In this document: one piece after another, positions 47,856-59,871 of the stretch
Numbering within the stretch: position 1 is the stretch's first letter
Layout: each line of letters opens with the position of its first letter
Source: Agrostemma githago
Lineage: Eukaryota; Streptophyta; Magnoliopsida; Caryophyllales; Caryophyllaceae
Direction of reading: 5' to 3'
DNA: 64,000 nt
Assembly (NCBI GenBank): GCA_958450325.1
Contig: OY288249.1
Span: forward strand, 62,746,166-62,810,165
Position numbers and translations under genes: made by a program
Notes under the pieces: model-generated
Told to the model about the DNA's origin: nothing
What the model saw: the letters and a program-made list of their open reading frames with translations, nothing else
The model's database searches: none

Positions 47856-48097
47856 GGTTAGCATAATATTCGGTATATCAATCACCATATGCTATCCAAA
47901 TATTATGGGTTTTGTTAATATCGTAATTATTTTGTTTCTTTTGTATTAGGATGTAGTTAGAGGTGATTTAGGTAATTTGTTATTCTTTTCCTAGTTTAGA
48001 GCTTTGTACAATTGTATAAACGGCAAAGTATGACTATTGCAATACACACAAAAAATTCACAGAACTCTTGTTTACTGATTCAACGTTTATTCCTTCA
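47856..48097 (+). repeat. 3' LTR of the plus-strand Copia
   Basis: Matches 42134-42365. The first T is not distinguishable because a G-run abuts it. It contains 'cacagaactcttgtttactg', absent or shortened in the 5' LTR. Followed by gatat. Confidence 0.9.
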
Positions 48098-48102
48098 GAT
48101 AT

Positions 48103-51100
48103 GGACCGAATAACTAATATCAGGACGAGTAAGACATAAGTAAATTAATTTACCCACCAATCGTCGATACCGTGCGCCATCTTCAAGAGGAGCATCTTTG
48201 GCAAGAGGGAGTTAGTGTTTCTCGTCCATGGGAACACTAGCAGGTTTACAACCAAGAAGACTCGTCTCAGACAATAAATCGAGGGTATAGTTTCGTTGAC
48301 AAAGAAATAACCCCTTCGAACTGTGGGCAACTTCGAGACCCCAAAAATACTTTAACTTCCCTAAATCTTTCATATAAAAGCACTTGCTTAAATAAGATTT
48401 AAAGGCAGAAATAGCATGTGAGTCATTTCCAGCAATTACCAAGTCATCGACATAAATAAGTATGTGCATTTCAACTTCATTTTTGCGAAAAGTAAACAAA
48501 GAGTTATCGGAAGCGCTCATAATAAAACCATAAGAAGATAAAGATGTAGCAAGTTTAGCATACCAACACCTCGGAGCTTGACAGAGGCCGTATAAAGACT
48601 AGCGAAGACGACAAACATTACCTTTGAACCCTTTACTAAAGTCAGACGGCATGTGCATATATACTTCTTCCACCAAATCGCCATGAAGAAAGACATTATG
48701 CACATCCTTTTGATGTAATTCCCACTTTTTGATAGTAGCAACTGCTAAAAAGGTACAGACAGTGCCATTTTAACTGTTGGAGCAAACGTTTCTAATAGAA
48801 TATAAACGGGTCTCAACCATTGCCTTAAGGTTTTGGTTGAGTTGGTTTGTTAACATGGTATCAGAGCTAGAAGTCACGAGTTTGAACCCTGGCAGCCCTC
48901 AATATCTCAAACTCTCAAGTGGAATCTCGACACACGGTACGGGGGAGCCTGTGCGCACTAACCACTCTTCAAGCCCAAAGGACATTCAAGTGAAGGGGCG
49001 TAATAGAATATAAACGGGCCTCAACCATCGCTTTAAGGTTTTTGTTGAGATGGTTCGTTAACAGTTTCTTTAAAATCAACACCTGCTTCTTGATGATGAC
49101 CGAGTACCACGAGCCGTGCTTTAAATCGTTCAATGGTACAATCAGATTTGTGATTAATTTTAAACACCCACATACAACCAATAACAACTTTTCCGAAAGG
49201 CAAATCGCTCACTGTCCAAGTCTTATTGGTTTCAAGGACAGCTATCCCCTCGGCCATAGCCCATCGTCACCGAGCATCACTCATGGCTTCTTTAAAAGAC
49301 TTAGGCTCAATATCTCGAGTAATTGTTGCAAGGAAATGACGATGTGATTGCGAAAAGTGATCATAATTCACAAAATGGGTTAAAGGATAAGAACTACCTG
49401 AGATGGAATTGGCGGTGGTGGGTGACTCATCCACGAACGTGTTAATGCAATCCCATTTGACGTAATCTCTGTGATTTTTATTAGGAATTTTGTCTCGCTT
49501 TCCACGCCCAAGAGCACCCTTTGTCGGTAGCATACCCTTCCTGTTCTCATCTCGTGTGGCAGACCCATCATCATACGCAACATTCTCAAGCTCGGTAGTA
49601 ATAGGAACATCACCACTGTTCTGATGTCCGTCGACCCCTGCATCTATAGAGTCCAAATTAGAAGTAAGTAGCAGACTCAGTAGTAGACACATGTCCGATA
49701 GTAGCATATTCATCGTCAGGAACAATGTGTTCGTCATCAACATTATTCGAAATATGTGAGCCCACCTCTGATATTTGTGAAAAAGGAAAATTATTCTCAA
49801 CAAAACTTACATCGCGGGACTGAAATTATGTATCCGTCTCAAGATCAAATAAATTCCAACCCTTTTTACCAAATGGATAACCAAGAAAAACACACCGCCG
49901 ACTACGACTATCAAATTTATCCACCGGATTTAAACTTTTAGTGTAGGCCAAGCGTCCGAAAACCCGAAGTAAATTGAGGTCTGTCGGTTTACCAAACAGA
50001 AGTTCAAAAGGTGTTTTGCCTTGTAAAATACGATTTGGCGTTCTATTGATCAAATGTGCAGCTCTCAAAACAAATTCACCCCAAAAATCTGTTGGTAATG
50101 AACTCTGAAATCGTAAAGCACGAGCAACGTTGTGTATGTGCCGATGTTTTCGTTCAACTCTAGCATTTTGTTGTGGAGTTTTGACCATAGAAGTCTCAAA
50201 AATTATGCCTTGCTCAAAAAAAATAAGGAATCAAAGGTTTGAATTCCGTCCCATTATTCCTCACGCGTTTGACAGTAGAATTAAATTGACGCAAAATTAG
50301 AGCAAAAAATTCTCGCATAATTCGGGTGACCTCATCTTTCATTTTAAACAAAAACACCCACACACTAAGAGAAAAATCATCAACGAGAGAAAGGAAATAT
50401 CGTGACCCACACGACTGATTTGAATCATAAGGGCCCCAAACATCACAATGCAAAAGATCAAACAAATTTGTTACTTTATTGGTACTAATAGGAAAAACGG
50501 ACCGAGTTTGCTTAGCCCGGAAACAAATATTACAATGTTTATTATTGTCCAAATAATGCTTAAAATTCCTAATAGAAGAAAGAGACTTCATTGCCTTAAA
50601 AGATGGATGACCTAACTGTTTGTGCCATAGACCGACATTCCCAGCATCTTCGATCGCATTAACATGTCGTGGGGTATCCATGGGTAGATGGTAGAGTTCA
50701 TCTACGAGTGCACCCTCACCAATCCTCGTCTTCAAAACAGGGTCCTGAATAACACAAGTTGAATTAGTGAATTGAATGCACAAATTTTGTGAATTAAACA
50801 TTTGTGAAACGGATAATAAATTGCAAGTAAAATCCGGAACATAAAGCACATCGAGCAACACAAAATTATCGTTAATCTTTGCCTTGCCACGATGTGTGGC
50901 CTTCAAACGGGCACCATTAGGAAGCCCAACTGTAAGAGGCGTGATCGAGAGACACTCAAACAGAAAAGTAAAATCGCCACACACATGTGTAGAAGCACCT
51001 GTATCGATGATCCAAGAGACAGTGTGCTTACCATTGAGACGGACATGATTCGCATCAATTGTAGGCTCACCGAACACCACATTAGTATGGACTGATGACG

Positions 51101-51941
51101 AAGCACCCCTTAAACCAGAACTAGTACCTGACCGAGGCTCGCGTCCCTCCGGATATCCATACTTGTCTCAACAGTTTGGCTCGCTGTGGCCAGGTTTCTT
51201 ACAATGGGAACACTTTAGGCGTGGCTTCCTCTGTTTCGCCTCTGACCCTCCGCTTTGGACAGCAAACGCCATGGTGGTGGTGCGCTCTTGAGTGAGATTA
51301 TGCACCTCCTTCTCCTGCATGATACAGGAATACACAGAGTCCAAAGAGGGTAACAGAGTGATACCTAATATATTGGACCGAGCAGTAGAATAAAATGGAA
51401 TCAATCCCATTAAGAATTATCGAGTCTGCCGTGTTTTACGACGTTGGCGTAATTTGACAAAAATATTACACCCGACAACCAGAGCAGTCACAAGTTGGGA
51501 GGGCGTCATAGTCATTGACGTCATCCTAATGCTTCTTCAACCTACCATAAAAGTCCATCACGGATTCTTCATTCTTTTGTTTGCAATCAGAGATTTTCGA
51601 TTCCAACTGATAAACCTTAATACCATTGCCACAAGAGAATCGATTACGAATATCATCCCATACTTCAACCGCCGTATCGCGATATGAAATTGACGATCGA
51701 ATTATGGGATCAACAGTGTTAAAAATCCATGCAATTACCGTGCAATTAGCAGTAGACCAATCATCAAAATCCTCCGAGTCAGCTGCCGGTTCTTGAGAGA
51801 ACCATCAACAAAACCGAGCTTCCGTTTAGTCCCCAAACCATTACGAAAATCCTTAGCTCATTCCGCGTAATTAGAGCTTTTCAGCACGACATGAGTGATT
51901 TTGGTTGAGACCCCATCGGAATTGGAAAGAGCGTGGACGGG
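48103..51941 (-). pseudogene. Minus-strand Copia gag-pol, main part, broken
   Basis: Minus-strand order from 51941 down: gag ('ALSNSDGVSTKITHVVLKSS'), knuckle 'CSHCKKPGHSEPNC', protease 'IIDTGASTHVC', GAG-pre-integrase 'LWHKQLGHPSFKAMKSL', integrase ('HCDVWGPYDSNQSCGSRYF', 'TPQQNARVERKHRHI'), then RT ('GCMWVFKINHKS', 'IERFKARLVVLGHHQEAG', catalytic 'YVDD' with 'MHILIYVDDLVIAGND'). Gag carries several stops and shifts (the first stop directly after 'SSNYAE'), and integrase has a stop near 50214. A TRIM (48775-49063) splits RT between 'GVDFKET' and the next motif, and a few codons there are missing. The gag start lies beyond the nested Gypsy at 59833-59835. The RNase H end is at 41745-42128. 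Inactive. Confidence 0.87.
48775..49063 (+). mobile_element. TRIM (terminal-repeat retrotransposon in miniature), 289 bp
   Basis: Two short terminal repeats (about 48775-48855 and 48994-49063) share 'taatagaatataaacggg', 'ctcaacc', 'ttaaggtttt' and 'gttaaca'. The left is followed at once by a PBS, tggtatcagagct. The interior is about 140 bp and contains 'gagtttgaaccc', close to a tRNA B box. No coding region, and no matching 5-bp duplication (ttaac versus gtttc); a few codons of the host RT are missing at the junction, so insertion was accompanied by deletion or later loss. Confidence 0.88.
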
Positions 51942-53244
51942 TGTGGACATGACATAGGTCCAACCTGACGCGGCCACGCGCGGGTTTGGGGAGGCGAATG
52001 AATCTCCATATGAGAATGGATCGAATTGAAATTTAAATCTAAGTGGAGTCGCCACCGAACTTTGTGGGAGTTCGGGCCCGTTCGAACCCACTCTATGTTG
52101 TAGTGGGCCATATACAAAATACGGTCCATTTCCGATGTCAGAGTTTATTGGGCTCTTCCCTTTGCATTTGATGCTGATACCGACATTATCGGATATCGTG
52201 TATTGAATGACTCTCGTGCGCCAACGATTTCGGGTATCCGGAAACCGAGGTTCTGAGTAAGGGGTGAGGGTACGTGTTGGGAAGCCAACAAAGGACACCC
52301 AACCCCGCCCGCACATTGGCGGCCTCTACTAAGATACCGAGTGACTTTCTAATACGCGCGTTAGTTAGACGGTGAAAAATGCTTATGCAAACATTGTTTT
52401 CCCTAAGCATGTGAATGAAATTGAAAGGGTTTCTATGTCGATTTAATGCAATTAATTCTAACGTCGAAGTTGAATTTTAGCATTTGGGTTCATTTTAGTA
52501 CAATAAAATAAACAACCAAAATTGACAAGAGAAACAACAAACGGTTAGTAACGGTATAACGATATTAACGGTTTGCAAAAGTATAGAATAGTATAGAATG
52601 ATGTAAACATGATGCATGGTTTTAGAAAAGTGATGTTCCACGTGATTGATTGACACGTGTTGACCTAAGTCATAAAAAACATTATCGAGACTAAAAGAGG
52701 ATGTAAGGCTCACGGTATTGTTGTGATAAGGGACCACTCGACCGAGTCATTGAGGGACTCGACCGAGTGGACCCCTTAAAAGGGTTCCGTCTCGTTTTTT
52801 AGACCCTACTCGGTCGAGTTATTGGCTAACTCGATCGAGTACACTGCCACTCGACCGAGTCACTGTGAGACTCGACCGAGTGGAGGTCGTTTAGACCCTT
52901 CTGTCTCGGTTTTGGGGTGCCACTCGACCGAGTGGGCTAAGCACTCGGTCGAGTGCCCCCTGTACGAACTAGGGTTCGTATGCAATGTATTGTTGATTTT
53001 GAAATTGCTTTTGATTTTCGGTGTCGGTTTCGGCCCACATTAGCCTTATTTGATTGGGAATGGCCCACTGAGCCTGGATTTGAGGTTGATTTTGTGAGAT
53101 TTTTACTCCGTAAGTGCATTAGCCAGCAACTAAAGGTTTTGAGCCCATATCCGAGTGCGTAGAAACACGTTAGCGTCCGATCATCATCAGGTGTTTTTTG
53201 GAAACTACCATATACACCTGGCAGTCAAAATGCGGGTTTCTACA
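51942..53244 (-). repeat. 3' LTR of the gag-only Gypsy, 1,303 bp
   Basis: Nearly identical to the 5' LTR, but contains about 130 bp (near 52580-52710) that the other lacks. It carries repeated 'actcgaccgagt' words at 52736-52955. Confidence 0.92.
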
Positions 53245-53417
53245 GAGCCCCCACTCTGGCTGAGGCTTGGACAAGGCGAAAGTCATAGTAGCTACCAAGC
53301 CGGTTAAGACCTGGTAGCCTTCCGGTCGGGTCGTTTATAGTCCATTAGACTTGCGTAAAAGGGCTCGCCAGCCATAAGACAGAGATCATACCTGAGTTGA
53401 TGATAATACTCCGTGTG

Positions 53418-53609
53418 GAATTTGGACTTGTCGCGTAAGTCCTGGGTGCGCCTATATGTGGGCTCATCCCGTGCTATTCCGGGGAAAACGCCGCCTCGGG
53501 CTATCAGCTGGGGAATTGGACTTGTCGCATAAGTCCCGGGTGTGCCTGTACATAGGCCCATCCCGTGTTGATTCGAGAGAAAATGCCGCCTTGGGCTTTC
53601 CGCTGGGGA
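53418..53609 (-). repeat. Two tandem copies of a 95-bp unit
   Basis: 'ggacttgtcgcgtaagtcc' at 53424 and 'ggacttgtcgcataagtcc' at 53517 start similar units, ending 'gctgggga'. It lies just inside the 3' LTR of the gag-only Gypsy. Confidence 0.85.
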
Positions 53610-55088
53610 GATACAGTGGGTTGCATGTCCCTGCTTGAGTCGTACCTGTATAAGTCACATAAAATTTGCATGCAACACGTAGGTAGTAAAGTGACTCGCG
53701 CTGGGGAAAACGATTTTTGAATTTTTGAATCTTTGAAAATTTTGAAGTTTTTGAATTTTTGATTTTTTTTTTTGAAATTGAAATCCTGGAAGCTGCTCAC
53801 GGGCTAGGTTTTCAAAACGGAAGGGGGTAGAAAAGAAATTTGCAGTTTAAATACACCGAAATTTGACCTTGTCGAAAAGGATTTTTTTCAAATGGCTAAA
53901 TTTTGCAAATTTCAAAGTGGAATTTGAAGAGAGAGGCCTACCGACAGACTCGACTCTGAACGTGACCAGACGAGTTGACTGACACGACTGGACTCTCGGG
54001 GGGTTGAACCGTGACTCGGTAGGGGGGTGGGCCGCCTAACAAGACTCTCGAGTTGCGCTATTCCGTAGCCTAGGCGAGTGGCAACATGGGAACGATCTGT
54101 TATAAAGGAATTGCAGTAGTCTGTAATGAGACTATTTTAGTCTGGTGTCCTTCTTGATTTTTGATTTTAGGGTACATTCCCAAAGTGGGTATTGCTTCGA
54201 GTCCTAACAGATTCTCGTCTTTGACTGAGCTGAGTACTAGGACACACTATAGAAAGGAGGCTAGATTTTGAAAGTATTTTGGATTATGTGGGTGGATGGA
54301 GAACTTCTGCCTAGGAGAAGCCCCGAGGACGACAAAGCTAGCTGCTGAGAACATGACAGTGTCGTGATCGGAATGATGGTGCCTTTTGAATGTGTGTCAA
54401 TGTGAGTGGTTCTGCCTCTGTTGAAAGGCTGCCTACGTATTCACGTGTAGTGAAATCAAACCATGCCGTAGTTTAGTGTTGAAAGATATGTTATGGTGCC
54501 TAGTTTATTAGGGCTTTGTGTGTAACTAGCCATAGCGATGGTGTAGGCTAGGTGCATTCCCAATGACGTCTTGATCAAAGGGCCAGAACAGTTAGGATGT
54601 TGATCCTGTGACTGTGAGCGTTCCCCGGGGTAGCCCCCAGAGGTGGTGTGAACTATTTGGGCATGTTCTATGCCGACCGCAGGTTGAGTTCCCGTGTTTG
54701 GGGTTGGTAACTGGTTTGGATAATTTTGGAAATATGGTGCTAGGTTGCAAGTGGCTTTGATGTTTTGACATCTGGAGCTTGATTCTGTGGAGCTAAGGCT
54801 TTGAGGGTAAGGTATTGTAATGTGGTAGGAAAGGGGGAAGTCGATTAAAAATGACTCGGACTTCGATTGGGCAGGTTTAATGATGCGGGATCTGATTTCC
54901 ATGTCTGGTCCTAATGGTTAGGGTATCCAATGGAGCTTGAATCCTCAAAATTCTGGGCTGTCTCTAGCCTAGGTCTCGGGAAGGTCTTGAGGGTTGTGAT
55001 GTGGGAAGGCTAGATGTGGTGTTAGCTGACCAGCTTGATTGTTTCTCCCCTATGAGCATTGATAATTTTGAATTTGACCATTTTCACT
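53610..55088 (-). other. 3' non-coding region of the gag-only Gypsy
   Basis: No pol domain was seen on either strand where pol would be expected. A 148-codon minus-strand open frame (54456-54902) has no recognisable family features and is probably chance. Confidence 0.55.
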
Positions 55089-55362
55089 ACGGTCATGGGT
55101 TCTTGAATATTCTTTGGCTGACCTCTTAGCCCCGGTCTTGGAATTTTTGAATTTTTGGTTGGTTGACCTCTTAGCCTCGGTCATGGGATCTTGAATATTT
55201 TTTGGTTGACCTCTTAGCCCCGGTCATGGGTTTTTTGAATTTTTTTTGGTTGACCTCTTAGCCCCGGTCATGGGATCTTGAATATTTTTTTGGTTGACCT
55301 CTTAGCCCCGGTCATGGGTTTTTTGATTTGGATTGACATCTTAGCCCCGGTCATGGGTTTTT
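55089..55362 (-). repeat. Tandem array with 'gacctcttagccccggtcat' units
   Basis: About six degenerate units of roughly 40-60 bp, each with 'cttagccccggtcatggg' followed by T-rich spacer of variable length. It lies downstream of gag on the minus strand, as in the 3' UTR arrays of Tat-lineage elements. Confidence 0.9.
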
Positions 55363-55829
55363 TTTGTTGGTCAGACTAACACCAAAAATAGGGGTTGGTT
55401 GATCTTATTGGATGGGTGTTTTATTGTGGGAAATGGGCTTGCCTCCCGTCTTGAACCCAAACTAGGAGACTACCCAGATTTGTCATAGGAATTCGATACC
55501 ACTCCTGCTAAGTGTAGTTTTGTGGCTTTCTATGTCAGATGGAACAGGTAAAGGAGAACACGGGCTCGGTTTCCTGCAGTCATTATAGATGTGCCTATAA
55601 TAGTCACATGCGTGTGCTCACAGTGTATGACGGTGTTCATCATGTTCTCGGAAACACATAAGGAAAGTATATATGAGAAAGAATATTGAAAGCTGATTTT
55701 ATTGAATTTTGAAAAAGAGGATAGAATACAACTGACTCTGACTTTGACTTTGACTTTGAAATAGAACATCCTAGACCCAGACTCAGACTCAGACTTAAAT
55801 CAAATCTGGACTCTCGGATGATGTTGTCA

Positions 55830-56665
55830 TTAGTCTTCGGCTTCTAAGGACTCGAGTTGATGTCCAGTATAGCCTTCAGTAGAAGCTTCACCCAGATCTT
55901 CATTATGTCGAAGATCGTCTTCAATCCTAATGCTCATTTCGGTAAGCACGGCAAAGTTTGAAATACCGGCATACCTAAGATCAGATGGACGCGGTAAGAA
56001 GGTAGGAGGTTGTTGATGAACGCCTCCACTAGTGTCTTCTCGTTGGGCTTGTCTACCAACTTTACACTCTCGGCCCTCCATCTTTGAAGATATTTAGTGA
56101 ACCCTTCTTTGGACTCTTGGGCCATCACTTCCAGAGTACGCATTGTAGTCTGGATCTCGGTATTATCAGCATAATTCCGAGCGAACTCTGTTGCCATGTC
56201 ATCCCAAGTCGGGTATTTCTTGGAATCGAGCCTGTAGTACCAGGCTTTGGGGTGCTTTTCGAGGGAAGAAGTGAACAAGTGTCTGAACATGGTGGACTTC
56301 ACCCCCTTGACAGCCATAAATTCTTTGAAAGCCCGGATGTGGTGGACCGGGTCTTCGGTACTCTCAAACATTGGTATGCCCGTAAGGTCGAAGTTGTCGG
56401 GCAGTTCATCATTCAGGGGTGAATAGGTACGGGCATTTTTCGTGTGGATCGAGTTATTTGTTGACAAATGGACCTGCTCTTCAAGTTTGCGAACAACGCT
56501 GATTAGTTCAGCTATGGGCCCAGTGGGCTCAGATCCAGCAACAGGAGTCCCTTTCTCCACGGCACTTAGACGGGTGGTCAAGGTCGCTTGGTCAGTCTGG
56601 ATGGTAGTCAATTGAGTTTCCATCTTGGCCAACGCGGCCTTCAGTTCGTCCAAAGTTCCTTGCAT
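55830..56665 (-). pseudogene. gag of the Gypsy element, frameshifted and alone
   Basis: ATG 56665 starts 'MQGTLDELKAALAKMETQLT', a coiled-coil-like N-terminus. The retrotransposon gag core follows: 'GIPMFESTEDPVHHIRAFKE', 'HPKAWYYRLD' and 'ESKEGFTKYLQRWRAESVKL'. Near 55990 the frame changes: after 'NLLPSYRVHL' the homologous continuation 'RYAGISNFAVLTEMSIRIED' is in another frame, reaching 55830. Knuckle and protease are absent. It would form the particle shell; here it is the only coding remnant of the element. Confidence 0.85.
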
Positions 56666-58581
56666 CTTTTGATGTCTGGTTTGGGGTGGCCTGTCTATAA
56701 GAATACCGCGTAATCAGTAAAGTTGCTTCGGAACTCAAATTCACCAAGGCATAGGAAATAGCGCGGGAGGAGAGACGACTCCGGTTTGACTCGGGTTAGA
56801 CTCTCCTAAGACAAATGTGTAGGGTACGATTCTCGGAGAGACTGTGATTAATCACTCCGTCGGAGAATAGCCCCCAAGTGAGACTAAGGACTCAGATGGT
56901 GTGGCATCTAAGTGACTCGAAAGTGGGGTACGTGAGACACGTGTAAGACATGACCCTCAGGGCAACCGTGATTGATCGCCCTGCTAAAGGGTAGCCCCCG
57001 AGTGGGATTGAAGATTTTGTTAATACTCGAGTGTTGAACGAGTAACCCTTAGACGTAAGGACCACGAACCTTTTGTTATAGGGCTATGCCTTGTAAAAGT
57101 TTGACTCGGAAAAGACACCTAGACGAGTGACTTGTGAAAGGTGGGCCTTCCTTAGGATTCGGCTATGTGAGCCGAGTCCTGTTCGAAGGAAGGTCCACGT
57201 GAGATATTTCTCAAACTTTTGACTTGAATGTGTAAACGGGCTTTTCTTTGTAGGAGTATGTCCTACGTAGGTGGGCCATGCCTTAGTCAAATAAGGCGGA
57301 CTGGGATAGGGAAGAAACTCGTGATGTAAGATCGACAGAGTTTCGACGCTAAACACTTCGACGACTTATGACAGGACCCGACACTGCTAAATACAGGAAG
57401 TCCTAAGAAGAGGAAGGTTTTGAAAACAAATTTTTTTTGGAAAATCCGAGAGAACTCGGGGAAGGGCCCGATTTTTTCAAAAAAATCGAAAAGTGCATCG
57501 GGCCCCAAATTTGAAAGTTCGAAAATATTTTCGAGTTTTGAAATGGGCAGAATACCGGCTAGAAATAGGCTGTTTTGAGTAAAATCATAAGTCCTAAATT
57601 CGGTATACGTCCCGGGTTTTGAAATTGGATATCTTGAAAATTGAAAATTTGAATGTCGGAAAAAAGAATTTCCGACGATTTGAAAATTGAAGATGAGATC
57701 CCGAGGATTTGAAAATCAAAAACGGCATCTCGAAGATTTGAAAATTGAAATTGAATTCTTGAAAATTCGAAAATCGAATGGTGGATCGGAAGTTCGAATT
57801 TTGAAATGGGCGGCATGCCGGCTAGAAAATAGGCTTGTTTTGAGTCAAATCATAAGTCCTAAATTTCGGCAGCTTTCCGAGGTTTTGAAAAATGGATATT
57901 TTTTGAAAAGATGCATTTTTGGAATTTCGGAATTTTGAATACAAAAAAAAATGAATTTCCGAAAATTTGAAAATCGAAAGAGGATTCCAACTTTTAAAAT
58001 TGGCGAAAATGCCGTCAGGCCCGATTTTTTTTTTTTGAAAAGTCAAAAAATTTTAAATTTTTTTAAATTTTTGAAATGGATAGCATACCGACTAAAAATA
58101 GGCTACTTTGAGTCAAATCGTAAGTCCTAATTTCGGTAGGACTCCGGTTTTTTGAAAATTTGAATATTTTTGGAAAGATGCACTTTTTGAAATGACGGTT
58201 TTTGAAACGACACGGAAACCAAGTAGCACATAGTCACGTAAGCATTATGACGACAGCATGTATGCTTTACACCAAGTCTCGGTCGGTCTATGAAGGGTCT
58301 ATACCAGTGCACATAGTCTAGACGTTGATCGGGACGGACTTTCTAAGTCGAGTTGAGCTTATAAAATGCCGCGAAACCCACTCGAATCGACTATGGACAC
58401 CTTTGACATATCCATATTGGAGTACATCACGGTATAGTGGGACGTCGGTCGCGAGTACCGGCCCGGGAAAATATGGGGTTATGCATGAACCGTAAAACTA
58501 AAACGCGTATTGTACTAGTCAAACGATTTCTATTCAAGTCTCACCCTGAGGATGCAGATGGTAAGTCACGCATCAGTTAAT
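56666..58581 (-). other. Long 5' leader of the gag-only Gypsy
   Basis: About 1.9 kb between PBS and gag, without a recognisable gene. 57540-58160 holds a three-copy tandem array (separate entry). 56770-57060 has 'gactctcctaag', 'gattaatcactccgtcggag' and 'gattgatcgccctgctaaag' as a loose repeated theme. Confidence 0.55.
57540..58165 (-). repeat. Three tandem copies of a 262-271-bp unit in the 5' leader
   Basis: 'gaaatgggcagaataccggc' (57540), 'gaaatgggcggcatgccggc' (57802) and 'gaaatggatagcataccgac' (58073) start the units, each followed by 'aaatcataagtcctaa' or a near match. Between them are degenerate 'tttgaaaat' runs. Confidence 0.85.
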
Positions 58582-58611
58582 CCCCAGCGGAGTCGCCAAA
58601 TTGTGGACATG
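58582..58611 (-). other. PBS of the gag-only Gypsy
   Basis: The minus strand next to the LTR reads TTTGGCGACTCCGCTGGGGA, a PBS type seen in plant Tat/Athila-side elements. Confidence 0.75.
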
Positions 58612-59785
58612 ACATAGATCCACCCCGAAGCGGCCACACGCGGGTTTTTGGAGGCGAATGAATCTCCATATGAGAATGGATCGAATTGAAATTTAAATCT
58701 AAGTGGAATCGCCACCGAACTTTGTGGGAGTTCGGACCCGTTCGAACCCACTCTATGTCGTAGTGGGCCATATACAAAATACGGTCCATTTCCGATGTCA
58801 GAGTTTATTGGGCTCGTCCCTTAGCATTTGATACCGATACCGACATTATCGGATATCGTGTATTGAATGACTCTCGTGCGCCAACGGTTTCGGGCATCCG
58901 GAAACCGAGGTTCTGAGTAAGGGGTGAGGGTACGTGTTGGGAAGCCCACAAAGGACACCCAACCCCGCCCGCACATTGGCGGCTTCTACTAAGATACCGA
59001 GTGACTTTATAATACGCGCGTTAGTTAGACGGTGAAAAATGCTTATACAAACATTGTTTTCCCTAAGCATGTGAATGAAATTGAAAGGGTTTCTATGTCG
59101 ATTTAATGCAATTAATTCTAACGTCGAAGTTGAATTTTAGCATGTGGGTTCATTTTAGTACAATAAAATAAACAACCAAAATTGACAAGAGAAACAACAA
59201 ACGGTTAGTAACGGTATAACGATATTAACGGTTTGCAAACGATGTAAGGCTCACGGTATTGTCGTGATAAGGGACCACTCGACCGAGTCATTGAGGGACT
59301 CGACCGAGTGGACCCCTGAAAAGGGTTCTGTCCTGTTTTTTAGACCCTACTCGGACGAGTTATTGCCTAACTCGATCGAGTACACTGCCACTCGACCGAG
59401 TCACTGTGAGACTCGACCGAGTGGAGGTCGTTTAGACCCTTCTGTCTCGGTTTTGGGGTGCCACTCGACCGAGTGGGCTAAGCACTCGGTCGAGTGCCCC
59501 TTGTACGAACTAGGGTTCGTATGCAATGTATTGTTGATTTTGAAATTGCTTTTGATTTTCGGTGTCGGTTTCGGCCCACATTAGCCTTATTTGATTGGGA
59601 ACGACCCAGTGAGCCTGGATTTGAAGTTGATTTTGTGAGATTTTTACTCCGTAAGTGCATTAGCCAGCAACTAAAGGTTTTGAGCCCATATCCGAGCACG
59701 TAGAAACACGTTAGCGTCTGATCATCATCGGGTGTTTTTTGGAAACTGCCATAGACACGTGGCAGTCAAAATGCGGGTGTCTACA
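58612..59785 (-). repeat. 5' LTR of the gag-only Gypsy, 1,174 bp
   Basis: TGTGGACATGACATAG to GGGTGTCTACA. Same order of words as the 3' LTR; a 130-bp block is missing at about 59239. Confidence 0.92.
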
Positions 59786-59871
59786 ATGGGTTTGGTGATA
59801 TGCGGCGTGGAAGACGACACTAATTCGCCTGTCATAGTTTAGGATTCGAGAATGCGAAACAGCTCTGATCC
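59786..59871 (-). pseudogene. First codons of the minus-strand Copia gag, and its PBS
   Basis: ATG at 59833-59835 on the minus strand starts 'MTGELVSSSTPHITKP', cut by the Gypsy at 59785 and continuing at 51941. The minus-strand PBS next to the LTR reads GGATCAGAGC (59862-59871), a diverged initiator-Met type. Confidence 0.75.

Larger units (their letters stand above)
42134..48097 (+). mobile_element. Plus-strand Ty1/Copia element nested in the minus-strand Copia, TSD GATAT
   Basis: LTRs at 42134-42365 and about 47856-48097, flanked by the perfect duplication gatat (42129-42133 and 48098-48102). PBS TGGTATCAGAGC (42366-42377) lies directly after the left LTR, and a G-run (47841-47857) is the polypurine tract before the right LTR. 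It contains a hAT element (43574-44405) and an inverted solo LTR of its own family (44614-44852). Without those it is about 4.9 kb. Its gag-pol resembles that of the element it landed in. Confidence 0.94.
51942..59785 (-). mobile_element. Gag-only Ty3/Gypsy element (7.8 kb), TSD ACGGG/ATGGG
   Basis: LTRs at 51942-53244 (3') and 58612-59785 (5'), both TG...CA. Flanks acggg (51937-51941) and atggg (59786-59790) match 4 of 5. The PBS on the minus strand lies next to the right LTR and the purine tract AGAGTGGGGGCTC next to the left LTR. The interior holds a gag relic and three tandem arrays but no protease, RT, RNase H or integrase. It is inserted in the gag of the minus-strand Copia. Gag style, PBS and repeat-rich UTRs point to the Tat/Ogre or Athila side of plant Gypsy. 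Confidence 0.9.

Noticed and set aside
54456..54902. 148-codon minus-strand frame in the Gypsy element
   Set aside because: No retroelement motif, no similarity recognised, and it is located where pol is missing. Probably chance.
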